Shown in pieces: positions 7,349-13,822 of a stretch of 64,000 nucleotides of DNA. Origin of the DNA: Paucimonas lemoignei (lineage in GTDB: Bacteria > Pseudomonadota > Gammaproteobacteria > Burkholderiales > Burkholderiaceae_D); contig NZ_SLZQ01000003.1 of assembly GCF_004342585.1 (NCBI RefSeq), positions 248,001 through 312,000 on the forward strand, in the 5' to 3' direction. The notes under the pieces were generated by a model. The model was given only the letters and a program-made list of their open reading frames with translations. It had not been told where the DNA came from and ran no database searches. Positions within the stretch are counted from its first letter, which is position 1, and every line of letters starts with the position of its first letter. A program made the translations under genes and the position numbers.

Positions 7349-7678
7349 ATGAAATGCTTCGTCGTGAAAATGCGTAAAGCCGGCGTGGCGGTGCCACGCT
7401 TCCAGTTGCGAGAGCAACCGGAATATTTCGGAGACCTTACGATCACGGACATTCGTGACGAAGGCCTGTACCGGATCGTGAAGCAGGCCAAACTCGTTCA
7501 TCAATTTGGCGACACAAAGCGGACGCACCTATTACTTGAGCCTCATATCCTCTGGATGAATGAGGACCGCTTTGTTTTGGCCGGCTTCGAACGTGCCGAC
7601 GTGGAGGGAAAGCAGGTCGAGTTCGCCCAGTCCTGGCTATGCAGATCTGAAGCACTCCAGGATGAATTACGCAAATAA
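7349..7678 (+). CDS. hypothetical protein, 109 aa, behind a LexA box
   Basis: I do not recognise this soluble protein. It has mixed alpha/beta composition, no signal peptide and no membrane segment. The C-terminal half (EPHILWMNEDRFVLAGFERADVEGK) looks like a small beta domain. There is no Shine-Dalgarno ahead of the ATG at 7349; if the overlapping TATTAT is the -10, the mRNA would be leaderless, otherwise the Met at codon 8 (7370) may be used. The LexA box ten bases upstream predicts induction by DNA damage. The stop codon lies within an inverted repeat (7673-7700). Confidence 0.65.
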   Translation: MKCFVVKMRKAGVAVPRFQLREQPEYFGDLTITDIRDEGLYRIVKQAKLVHQFGDTKRTHLLLEPHILWMNEDRFVLAGFERADVEGKQVEFAQSWLCRSEALQDELRK

Positions 7679-7700
7679 GCATTTACTCAAATGCTCATTT
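7673..7700. repeat. inverted repeat over a stop codon (1)
   Basis: AAATAAGCATTT and AAATGCTCATTT form 12-bp arms with one mismatch around a 4-nt loop. The stop codon of the 109-aa gene is inside the left arm. The repeat is AT-rich with no T-run, unlike a standard terminator. The string ATTTACTCA recurs in the hairpin at 8523-8554 and near 9970. Confidence 0.6.
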
Positions 7701-7738
7701 AAGTATTTCATCATAGATAAGCTTTCTGCCCTACGTCC

Positions 7739-7867
7739 TCAGGCAATGAATAGCAGCGGCGCGACGACCAAATAGATTTTTAATAAATACAACTCGCAAG
7801 CCAGGCAAGGTGTTAGGCACTGGGCGACCACCTTCACCAGCTTGAGGGATTGAATAAACGTTTTCAT
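7739..7867 (-). CDS. small hydrophobic protein, 42 aa
   Basis: A short frame preceded by a strong AAGGAG ribosome site seven bases before the ATG (7867-7865). The product begins MKTFIQSLKLVKVVAQCL, continues LTPCLACELYLLKIYL, and ends VVAPLLFIA. It has three cysteines and hydrophobic segments that could span or lie on a membrane. It is on the opposite strand to the neighbouring small genes. No family is recognised; a small membrane toxin or a phage/plasmid coat-like peptide is possible. Support is the ribosome site and composition only. Confidence 0.5.
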   Translation of the reverse strand: MKTFIQSLKLVKVVAQCLTPCLACELYLLKIYLVVAPLLFIA

Positions 7868-7869
7868 GT

Positions 7870-8200
7870 CGGCTCCTTTCCGTTTTAACCATTACAATTC
7901 TGTGGCCCAATCAAGTCCTTTCCGGACATTTGTCACGCCTTCCGGCATTTTTGTCCAAGGAAGCTACGGTATGTGCACCACAGGGGATAACAGTAGCGCC
8001 ACGACCTATGCGGAGTTGCACAAGCTGATTGGAAATTCACTTGTAAGAGTATCGGGCACCCATACGGCCGTCCTCATGTGGTTTTTCCTAAACTAGCAGC
8101 GACATTCACCGACATTAAAAATGCGCTGAAGAACTCCCGGCCGGGCTAGTACTAGAGTACTTGGCTACGAACCATGGGGCCGATAGCGCGATTTCTCATT
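7870..8200 (+). other. degenerate coding region with shifted frames
   Basis: No single convincing gene. Two overlapping plus-strand frames look protein-like: one from 7866 (76 codons, no ribosome site), and one from about 8003 to 8149 reading HPYGRPHVVFPKLAATFTDI then KNALKNSRPG. The H-x-x-G-x-PHVVF string returns at about 9855-9885, and the A-L-K-N-S-R string returns at 8531-8620. A decayed or duplicated gene explains this better than a functional one. Confidence 0.4.
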
Positions 8201-8218
8201 GTTTGCCAAGGAATCCAG

Positions 8219-8530
8219 ATGAAAAGCCGAGCTCGGCGGAAACGAATCTATGAACGGCTTGCAGCGTCTTCTTCAACCCGCGCGATGGCCATTTTTGATG
8301 CCATTGCAGCCAAAGGGAACGATAGCGACGTTAGTCCCGCCAAGATGGTGGAGTTATTCGAGCGTGCCGCTATAGGGCTCAGTGAGGATCCGGGCGAGAA
8401 AGTCCCTTTTAGAGCAGCTGGAAAAAGCACAGCCGCTTCTATGGATGAATTACTAGCCCAATTCGATATAAAAACACATGGCGGCGAAGTAATGGCCTGC
8501 AACCCGGTCGGCAAAGAAAAATATGAGTAA
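8219..8530 (+). CDS. hypothetical protein, 103 aa
   Basis: A soluble protein with a strongly basic N-terminus (MKSRARRKRIYERLAASSS), then a helical segment AMAIFDAIAAKG, VSPAKMVELFERAAIGL, and an acidic C-terminal part. I do not recognise it. The ATG at 8219 is chosen over an upstream in-frame ATG because AAGGA lies seven bases ahead. The stop codon is embedded in an inverted repeat and touches the ATG of the next tiny frame (TAAATG). Tight packing with the two following frames suggests one transcript. The basic N-terminus could bind nucleic acid. Confidence 0.6.
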   Translation: MKSRARRKRIYERLAASSSTRAMAIFDAIAAKGNDSDVSPAKMVELFERAAIGLSEDPGEKVPFRAAGKSTAASMDELLAQFDIKTHGGEVMACNPVGKEKYE

Positions 8531-8554
8531 ATGATTGATTACCCATTTACTCAT
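8523..8554. repeat. inverted repeat over a stop codon (2)
   Basis: ATGAGTAAATG and CATTTACTCAT form perfect 11-bp arms around a 10-nt loop. The left arm contains the TAA of the 103-aa gene and the ATG of the next 29-codon frame. A diverged copy of the same 32 bp, again bounded by ATGAGTA and TTTACTCAT, is at about 9949-9980. Confidence 0.7.
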
Positions 8555-8620
8555 GCGCTGAAAAACTCCCGGCAAGCGGGTGTCCTAGCTTGGCTTGCCT
8601 ACAAACCCTGGAGCCAATGA
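8531..8620 (+). CDS. possible leader-like small protein, 29 aa
   Basis: The ATG directly follows the TAA of the preceding gene, and the TGA ends one base before the GTG of the following gene. The peptide reads MIDYPFTHALKNSRQAG then VLAWLAYKPWSQ. It could be translated by coupling and could regulate the downstream gene. It could also be a leftover 3' fragment of the duplicated A-L-K-N-S-R module, which I consider equally likely. Confidence 0.35.
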   Translation: MIDYPFTHALKNSRQAGVLAWLAYKPWSQ

Positions 8621-8621
8621 A

Positions 8622-8960
8622 GTGACCGATAAGCCTACATTCCGCGAGCTGTGTTTTCGCTTTGGCCTGGCTTGGTCCAATAGAGAAGTGGAAGACGAAG
8701 TACTGCTCAATATAGCTTTGCTAAAGCCTCACTTCGACATCATCCTGGCTGCGGCCAAAGAGTTCGGCATCGAAAAACTACTCAGTTCTTGGGATAAAGT
8801 GCAAAAGGCTTGTCCGGACGAAGCAGCATACGCCAGGCCTCATACCGAGCGAATGCTGACGAACATCGAGCGCGCAATTGAGAAAGTACGTGCAGAGAGA
8901 GCAGCTGGCTCTCCAGGTGAATCTGGAAGCGGAGTGCTGAACAACTCCCGACATTGCTAA
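8622..8960 (+). CDS. hypothetical protein, 112 aa
   Basis: A soluble helical protein: a TFRELCFRFGLAWSNREV start, then LLNIALLKPHFDIILAAAKE, GIEKLLSSWDKVQ, and a basic helix MLTNIERAIEKVRAERAA. No family is recognised. The GTG at 8622 is preferred over an upstream TTG because GGAG lies eight bases ahead. The last codons (VLNNSRHC) are themselves a copy of the dispersed repeat. The stop codon lies in an inverted repeat. With the 103-aa gene upstream it has the layout of a two-gene toxin-antitoxin cassette, which is inference only. Confidence 0.55.
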   Translation: MTDKPTFRELCFRFGLAWSNREVEDEVLLNIALLKPHFDIILAAAKEFGIEKLLSSWDKVQKACPDEAAYARPHTERMLTNIERAIEKVRAERAAGSPGESGSGVLNNSRHC

Positions 8961-8982
8961 AAATCGGCAAGTTTTTAGCAAT
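8953..8982. repeat. inverted repeat over a stop codon (3)
   Basis: ATTGCTAAAAA and TTTTTAGCAAT form perfect 11-bp arms around 8 nt; the TAA of the 112-aa gene is in the left arm. The right arm is repeated directly 16 bp later (TTTTTAGCAATG at 8990-9001). An A/T-type intrinsic terminator is possible. Confidence 0.65.
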
Positions 8983-9034
8983 AAGCGTTTTTTTAGCAAT
9001 GAATGACATAGGCATGCGCTGAAGCACTCCCGGC

Positions 9035-9172
9035 CTAGTTAGCCCTTGAGCGTGCCATATAGCGCACGAGCTGCCTTAGCTGAGACCACAGCCAGATCAG
9101 CGGCTGAAAATACAGCCTTGCAGACTCGCGGAAGATTGCACGGATGTCGATCCGAGAATCGCTATGTGTCAT
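9035..9172 (-). CDS. small protein, 45 aa
   Basis: A short minus-strand frame with an excellent ribosome site (AGGAG, seven bases before the ATG at 9172). The product starts MTHSDSRIDIRAIFRESA, continues RLYFQPLIWLWSQ, and ends LRQLVRYMARSRAN. This gives an amphipathic or membrane-active central segment with a basic tail. A longer frame from 9235 lacks a ribosome site. No family recognised. Its stop abuts the fourth copy of the dispersed repeat. Confidence 0.5.
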   Translation of the reverse strand: MTHSDSRIDIRAIFRESARLYFQPLIWLWSQLRQLVRYMARSRAN

Positions 9173-9300
9173 GCCTATCTCCTCGTCAGAAGTGCAGTTT
9201 TCTTTTATACAGCATTCTGCATAAAAAACGGGCAAAAGTTACGCACAAATTTCGTTCATAACATTGTGGATAACCGCTGGGAAATTTCACTAAGTAGATG

Positions 9301-9315
9301 ATTCCCTAAGGGAAT
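9301..9315. promoter_or_regulatory. perfect palindrome, operator-like
   Basis: ATTCCCT, A, AGGGAAT: a 15-bp perfect inverted repeat located seven bases before a possible 45-codon frame. The AAGGGA half could also act as that frame's ribosome site. Confidence 0.4.
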
Positions 9316-9321
9316 TTGATT

Positions 9322-9459
9322 ATGCTCAAAAAAAAGATACGTTCGCTTCATCGCAACTCTATCCATGAGGATATTCACAACAACGGACTATGGTGGGCTA
9401 ACGGGAAGTCCACAGCGTTATTCAGCATTACGATCGCAAAGCTAAAAAAGCCGCCATAA
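9322..9459 (+). CDS. possible small basic protein, 45 aa
   Basis: The frame starts MLKKKIRSLHRNSIHED, continues IHNNGLWWANGKSTA, and ends in a hairpin that overlaps its stop codon. The product would be basic and soluble. Support is an AAGGGA string nine bases upstream and the lack of any competing gene. It may not be real. Confidence 0.3.
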   Translation: MLKKKIRSLHRNSIHEDIHNNGLWWANGKSTALFSITIAKLKKPP

Positions 9460-9467
9460 AGCGGCTT
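9443..9467 (-). terminator. intrinsic terminator for the 55-aa gene
   Basis: Stem AAAGCCGC / GCGGCTTT around CATAA. On the minus strand the stem is followed by a run of six T, so it terminates transcription arriving from the small minus-strand gene that ends at 9473. Confidence 0.75.
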
Positions 9468-9472
9468 TGCTG

Positions 9473-9640
9473 TTACTTGCACTTACCTCCTCTCCACCAT
9501 TTCAGAGCATAGCCAGCAGCTAAAAGTAGGGCGACTAGCAAAATGCAGCCCAGGACGTTTGAAGACAGTGCTGCTAGGACGTTGGTGAGTAAGGTCGTTG
9601 CAACTGGTGCCAGTCCTTCCAAGATTTCAAGTTTGTTCAT
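9473..9640 (-). CDS. small membrane protein, 55 aa
   Basis: Reads MNKLEILEGLAPVATTLL, then TNVLAALSSN, then a transmembrane stretch VLGCILLVALLLAAGYAL and a basic tail KWWRGGKCK. One membrane span with a short positive cytoplasmic tail resembles filamentous-phage coat proteins, holin-like proteins or small membrane toxins; none can be assigned. A terminator follows within 10 bp, which supports it as a real single-gene unit. The ribosome site (TAGG) is weak. Confidence 0.55.
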   Translation of the reverse strand: MNKLEILEGLAPVATTLLTNVLAALSSNVLGCILLVALLLAAGYALKWWRGGKCK

Positions 9641-10255
9641 CGGTTATACCTATTTTAAAAAAGTGTTGGTTGCGACTGCCGCTAGTGCAGTCAGGGATAG
9701 TCAGACCTGTTCTTCATACCCACACCTATTTATGTTAACTCGCAAAAATCCATCGAAAATCGCTGTTGTCAGCTGATGGCCGCCGATCAAAATACGTTTC
9801 TGTATACCTATTTATTCAACTGGAATTTTCCAGAAGCGAAGTGATCTTGCCGGACACCGCCATGGAAATCCTCATGTGGTTTTCCTATTGTGGTACCTCA
9901 AGTTCTTGAACGGGCTGCGGGACGATTTCGGGAGAGATCAAACATCAAATGAGTACATAATCAATTACTTATTTACTCATTAAGGTATAAACAGCCGGCA
10001 AAACGAGTGGCATCATCTTTTTGCAGCCAAAGCTAATCTTCCAGCTGCTGAATATTGCTTATTATCGCTTCGAGATTAAAAATTATTATTTATTCAAAAA
10101 GATAATTGGGCCAAAGACCATACGCAACAAAACGAAATGGCTCAAACCTGCAGTTCACTCAATATTTGATCAAAAAGAATCCATAGAATGATGGAAACCA
10201 GTTCAGCGGTGTCTCTTTTGGACAACTTTTTGTGAAAATTGAGCAAAAAAGTAAA
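9641..10255. other. gene-poor island end with decayed coding remnants
   Basis: No intact gene. A plus-strand frame without a start codon (about 9776-9982) reads AGHRHGNPHVVFLLWYLKF and ends INYLFTH. It echoes the frame near 8050 (GHPYGRPHVVF) and the 8531 frame (IDYPFTH). This suggests a duplicated and decayed copy. Near the comM junction, CAAAAAG-type strings occur three times at about 75-bp spacing (10095, 10171, 10243); they could be transposase sites but are AT-rich and weak. Confidence 0.4.
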
Positions 10256-10849
10256 ATGCCTGAATTTGACCGCCGCGTGCTGGAAGTCTTGCGCGAGCCG
10301 CTCGAGTCCGGCGTGATTACCATTTCGCGGGCGGCACGCCAGGCCGACTTCCCCGCTCGATTTCAGCTGATCGCGGCAATGAACCCATGCCCGTGCGGCT
10401 ACCTGGGCCATCCAGCCAACAAGTGCCGCTGCTCGCCCGATATGGTGGTGCGTTACCAGGCCCGCATCTCCGGTCCCCTGCTCGACCGCATCGATTTGCA
10501 AATCCAGGTCGCGGCGCTGCCGCAGGAGGATTTGCTGCGGCAGGCCGACGGCGAACCATCCACAGCCATCGCCCAGCGTGTCGCGCTGGCCTACGCCCGC
10601 CAGGAAGCTCGGCAGGGCAAGGCTAACTTCGCCATGACGCCCAAGGAGATCGACACTTACTGCCGACCCGCGCCAGCCGCCGAACAATTGCTGCGCAGTG
10701 CCATGACGCGTCTGAACTGGTCGGCGCGCGCCTGTCATCGGGTATTGAAAGTGGCCCGGACCATTGCCGACCTGGCGCAGTCGGAAACCATCGGCAGTGA
10801 ACATGTAGCTGAAGCAATACAGTACAGACGTGCATTGGTAAGCCCGTAA
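10256..10849 (+). pseudogene. comM: comM, 5'-truncated remnant (YifB/Mg-chelatase-like helicase)
   Basis: ComM is a hexameric AAA+ helicase for branch migration in natural transformation, about 500 aa. Here only the C-terminal 197 codons remain. They run from PEFDRRVLEVLREPLESG through MNPCPCGYLG, the four-Cys segment, RISGPLLDRID and the C-terminal helical domain ending VSP. The Walker A region is missing. In intact genes the PEFDRRV string is preceded by LDEL; here it is preceded by unrelated AT-rich island DNA, so the insertion point is just before 10256. A chance in-frame ATG at 10232 makes it look like a short gene, but it cannot be functional ComM. Confidence 0.9.
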
Positions 10850-10932
10850 TATGCCTGGTTGGAAGCATCCACCCGATTTCCCTCACAGGAAACAGTCAGG
10901 AGGAACCGCAAATTTACGTTACCATCGCATTC

Positions 10933-11469
10933 ATGACAAAAACCATACGCTTTATCACCCTGCTGGCCTGCACAATTCTGCTGATCGCCTGCAGTCCAAA
11001 ATATGACTGGCGCGTCGTTCACGGCACCCCCATTCCGTTTGAAGTCTTGCTGCCGGCAAAACCGGCCAGCATGACGCGGCCGGTTGATCTCGGCGCCGCC
11101 AAGGTCGAGATGACGATGACGGCAGCGGAAGTCGATGGCGTGACTTTTGCCGTCGGCGCCGCCACCTTACCGAATGCCGCCGATGCCGCTACGGCGCTGG
11201 CTGCCATGAAAACCGGACTGGTACGCAACATCAACGGCACCATCAAGCGCGAGGCAGGCGAGGCTGGCCAGGCGGGCAAACCCGGCGCAGCGCCGTTCGA
11301 GGTGGAAGCCATCGGCACCAGCGCATCGAACAAGAGCAACGAAATCGTATTGCTGGCGCGCTTCTTTGCCAAGGATGCGCGCGTCTACCAGGTAGTGGTG
11401 CTCGGGCCGCCGCAAAAGATCGAACGAGCGGAAGCCGAAAACTTTTTCTCTTCCTTCAAGCCGGATTGA
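10933..11469 (+). CDS. conserved lipoprotein, 178 aa
   Basis: An exported lipoprotein of unknown role. The N-terminus MTKTIRFITLLACTILLIAC gives a signal peptide with lipobox L-I-A-C. The mature part (PKYDWRVVHGTPIPFEVLLP then AKPASMTRPV) and the C-terminal AENFFSSF are of a type common in Betaproteobacteria next to housekeeping genes. An AGGAGG lies about 30 bp before the ATG, unusually far, so start context is weak. First gene of the core after the comM remnant; it may share a transcript with the following DUF1840 and rsmB genes. Confidence 0.8.
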   Translation: MTKTIRFITLLACTILLIACSPKYDWRVVHGTPIPFEVLLPAKPASMTRPVDLGAAKVEMTMTAAEVDGVTFAVGAATLPNAADAATALAAMKTGLVRNINGTIKREAGEAGQAGKPGAAPFEVEAIGTSASNKSNEIVLLARFFAKDARVYQVVVLGPPQKIERAEAENFFSSFKPD

Positions 11470-11499
11470 ATCCTTAAACCAGCATACGGAGCCTCCAAC

Positions 11500-11859
11500 A
11501 TGTTAATCACTTTCAAATCCAAAGCAGCTGCCGACATCCTCATGTATGAAATCCACGCCAAGCGCCTGCTCGACTTGCTGGGCAAGGATGTCAAGCGCGG
11601 CATCATTACCGCCGCTGAAACCGGCACGGCAATCCAGAAGCTGGAAGCGGAGATCGAGGCCGAGCACCGGCGCGAGCACGAAGCCGAAGAACAGGCACGG
11701 CGTCAGGCCCAGGAACAAGGCCTGGATGAGAAGGAGGTCGAAGAAGAAATGGCGCGCCACGCTGCCAAGAACGTCAAGTTCAGCGCGCGCGCCTATCCCC
11801 TGCTGGAGATGCTGCGTGCCGCGCATGCGCAAGGACGCGACGTCATGTGGGGAGTATAG
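11500..11859 (+). CDS. DUF1840 family protein
   Basis: A 119-aa soluble protein that starts MLITFKSKAAADILMYEIHA and has a long charged coiled-coil middle (about residues 45-90). This is the DUF1840 pattern, a betaproteobacterial family of unknown function that regularly sits before rsmB. Its last codons overlap the start of rsmB, so the two are likely translated together. Confidence 0.85.
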   Translation: MLITFKSKAAADILMYEIHAKRLLDLLGKDVKRGIITAAETGTAIQKLEAEIEAEHRREHEAEEQARRQAQEQGLDEKEVEEEMARHAAKNVKFSARAYPLLEMLRAAHAQGRDVMWGV

Positions 11860-13181
11860 GCAAGTTGGCAAAACCAAGGCTGAAAACCGACTCGCTGTCC
11901 TTGAGCCTGTACGGCGCGGCGCAGGCAGTCGCCCTGGTGCAGTCGGGCACCGCCCTGCCGCCCGCGCTCGCCAGGACCGCGCAAGCGCTGGGATTGTCCG
12001 ACGCGGCGCGCGGCGCCCAGCAAGACATCGCCTATCGCAGCATGCGCCAATGGGGACGTGCGAATGCCCTGCTGGCTCTCCTGGCTACACGGCCGCCGCA
12101 AGCTCCGCTGCTGTCCAGCCTGTTGGGCTGCAGCCTGGCACTGCTGTGCCAGGACGATGACGGCACCGGCAAGCGTCCCTATACCGATTTCACGCTGGTC
12201 GACCAGGCGGTGGCCGCAGCAGCAGCCGACCCGAAACTGGCGCATGCCAAGGGCATGGTCAACGCGATCCTGCGGCGCTTCGTGCGCGAACGCACTGCGC
12301 TGCTTGCAGCGGTCATGGAAAACCCGGTGGCATGCTGGAATTATCCAGCCTGGTGGCTTGGCAAACTCCAGAAAGCCTATCCCGACTCTTGGCAAGCCAT
12401 CTTGAAAGCGGGCGATGCTCCGCCGCCGCTCACCCTGCGCGTCAACCGCCGCCGCACTACCGTGGCCACATACTTGCAAACGCTGAACCAGCACGGCATC
12501 GCCGCACGACAGATCGGCGCCGATGCGGTACGGCTGGAGCAACCTCAGCCAGTCCATCTGATTCCCGGCTTTAGCGAGGGACTCGTGTCGGTGCAGGATG
12601 CCGGCGCCCAGCTGGCGGCTCCTCTGCTCGATGCGCGAGACGGCATGCGCGTGCTGGATGCCTGTGCCGCGCCGGGCGGCAAGACCTGCCATTTGCTCGA
12701 ATGCGCCGACATTGATTTGCTGGCGCTGGATAGCGATGCCGAACGGCTGGAACGGATTGGCCAGAACCTGCAAAGATTACAACTTTCCGCGCGCCTGCAG
12801 CAGGCCGACGCCAGCCGCGATGACTGGTGGGATGGGCAGCCGTTCGATCGTATCCTGGCAGACGTACCCTGCACGGCATCGGGGGTCGTGCGACGCCATC
12901 CGGATATCCGCTGGCTGCGCAGACCGGAGGATGCTGCGCGGCTTGCAACACTTTCTGCCCAAATTCTGGACAATCTTTGGCGGATGCTCAAGCCGGATGG
13001 TAAATTGCTGTTTGTGACGTGTTCGCTCTGGCCCGAGGAATCGGAAAAGCAGGCGCAACAGTTCACCAGCCGGCACGATGCCGTCCGTCTTGCCGCGCCA
13101 GGCCAGTTGTTGCCAGGTGCGGATGGCGAAGCGGATCACGATGGACTGTTTTATGCCTTGTTCCAGAAACCGCCGGCATGA
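11847..13181 (+). CDS. rsmB: 16S rRNA (cytosine-967-C5)-methyltransferase RsmB
   Basis: A 444-aa enzyme that methylates C967 of 16S rRNA with S-adenosylmethionine. It has an N-terminal NusB-like RNA-binding domain (to about residue 160) and a Rossmann methyltransferase domain with the SAM motif DACAAPGGKT. The two catalytic cysteines typical of RNA m5C enzymes are in DVPCTASG and VTCSLWPEE. The start is a GTG at 11847 overlapping DUF1840; a TTG at 11865 with GGGGAG ten bases ahead is an alternative. Gene order with DUF4390 and the NtrYX-like pair is the normal Burkholderiales arrangement. Confidence 0.95.
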   Translation: MGSIGKLAKPRLKTDSLSLSLYGAAQAVALVQSGTALPPALARTAQALGLSDAARGAQQDIAYRSMRQWGRANALLALLATRPPQAPLLSSLLGCSLALLCQDDDGTGKRPYTDFTLVDQAVAAAAADPKLAHAKGMVNAILRRFVRERTALLAAVMENPVACWNYPAWWLGKLQKAYPDSWQAILKAGDAPPPLTLRVNRRRTTVATYLQTLNQHGIAARQIGADAVRLEQPQPVHLIPGFSEGLVSVQDAGAQLAAPLLDARDGMRVLDACAAPGGKTCHLLECADIDLLALDSDAERLERIGQNLQRLQLSARLQQADASRDDWWDGQPFDRILADVPCTASGVVRRHPDIRWLRRPEDAARLATLSAQILDNLWRMLKPDGKLLFVTCSLWPEESEKQAQQFTSRHDAVRLAAPGQLLPGADGEADHDGLFYALFQKPPA

Positions 13182-13243
13182 AGCGGCGATCACCCGCCCA
13201 GCCTATTCCCGATAATTTTTCAACAACATCCTGACGACTACCC

Positions 13244-13822
13244 GTGACGAGCCGCCTGCTCCAGATTGCGATACGTTTTTTTCTGACGGCCATGCTGTCG
13301 GCCGGGCTGCTGGCTGCTCCCTCGCTGCATGCCGCCGAAGTGACGATCGAGCAGTCGCAACTGGAAGCAACCGATGATGGCTATCGGCTCGCTTCGGTTT
13401 TCAGCTTCGAGCTCAAGCGCGTGCTGGAAGATGCGCTCAACCGCGGCGTGCCGCTGTATTTCACCACCGATGTAGAAATCACCAGGCCGCGCTGGTACTG
13501 GTTCGATGAAAATGCCGTACGCGCCTCGCACACCATCCGCCTTTCGTATAATGTCCTGACAAGACAATATTACGCTGCAGCGGCAGGCAGCCTGCGTCAG
13601 ACGTTTGCGTCACTGGAAGATGCCTTGTCCCTGGTGCGGCGGCCGCCGCGCTGGCAGGTGGCCGACAGGGATGCCTTGAAGCCGGGCGCCACTTATCAAG
13701 TGTCGCTTCGCATGCGACTTGACGTGACCCAACTGCCCAAGCCCTTCCAGGTGAATGCCATGAACGACAGTGACTGGCGCTTGTCTTCTGACTGGAGAAC
13801 CTTTACGTACAAGGCAGAGTAA
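13244..13822 (+). CDS. DUF4390 domain exported protein
   Basis: A 192-aa protein with a cleavable signal peptide ending LLAAPSLHA|AEV. The mature part contains the DUF4390 signatures LNRGVPLYFTTDVEI and RPRWYWFDE. Function unknown; members are periplasmic and lie directly before an NtrY-like kinase. Start is the GTG at 13244. The stop is contiguous with the TTG start of the kinase gene, so the two are likely coupled; a role in sensing for the kinase is an inference. Confidence 0.88.
   Translation: MTSRLLQIAIRFFLTAMLSAGLLAAPSLHAAEVTIEQSQLEATDDGYRLASVFSFELKRVLEDALNRGVPLYFTTDVEITRPRWYWFDENAVRASHTIRLSYNVLTRQYYAAAAGSLRQTFASLEDALSLVRRPPRWQVADRDALKPGATYQVSLRMRLDVTQLPKPFQVNAMNDSDWRLSSDWRTFTYKAE

Larger units (their letters stand above)
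8121..9034 (+). repeat. dispersed repeat with core GCTGAAnnACTCCCGgC, four clear copies
   Basis: Copies are at 8121-8141, 8553-8573, 8935-8952 and 9014-9034, all in the same orientation. A weaker fifth copy lies near 9978-10008. The first two extend over about 60 bp, sharing TTGGCT...CTAC and AACCnTGGnGCC. In frame the core reads ALKNSR (copies 1, 2), LNNSR (copy 3) or ALKHSR (copy 4). This points to duplicated 3' ends of a coding module rather than a non-coding element. Confidence 0.6.
1..10255. mobile_element. genomic island inserted in comM (right end; left end outside window)
   Basis: The stretch is AT-richer than the rest of the window. It carries accessory genes only: metal resistance, a Gabija-like defence pair, small regulators and an array of tiny genes. 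It stops where a comM reading frame begins abruptly in mid-protein near 10256. comM is a known target of AbaR-type transposon islands in Acinetobacter (Tn6019/Tn6022 type), which also carry metal resistance. No integrase or transposase of the island is in the window, so its type is unknown. The left boundary and the 5' part of comM should lie left of position 1. Confidence 0.7.

Noticed and set aside
8121-9034. Integron attC sites in the tiny-gene array
   Set aside because: The repeats lack the GTTRRRY / RYYYAAC cores and read as protein in one frame. No integrase is visible.
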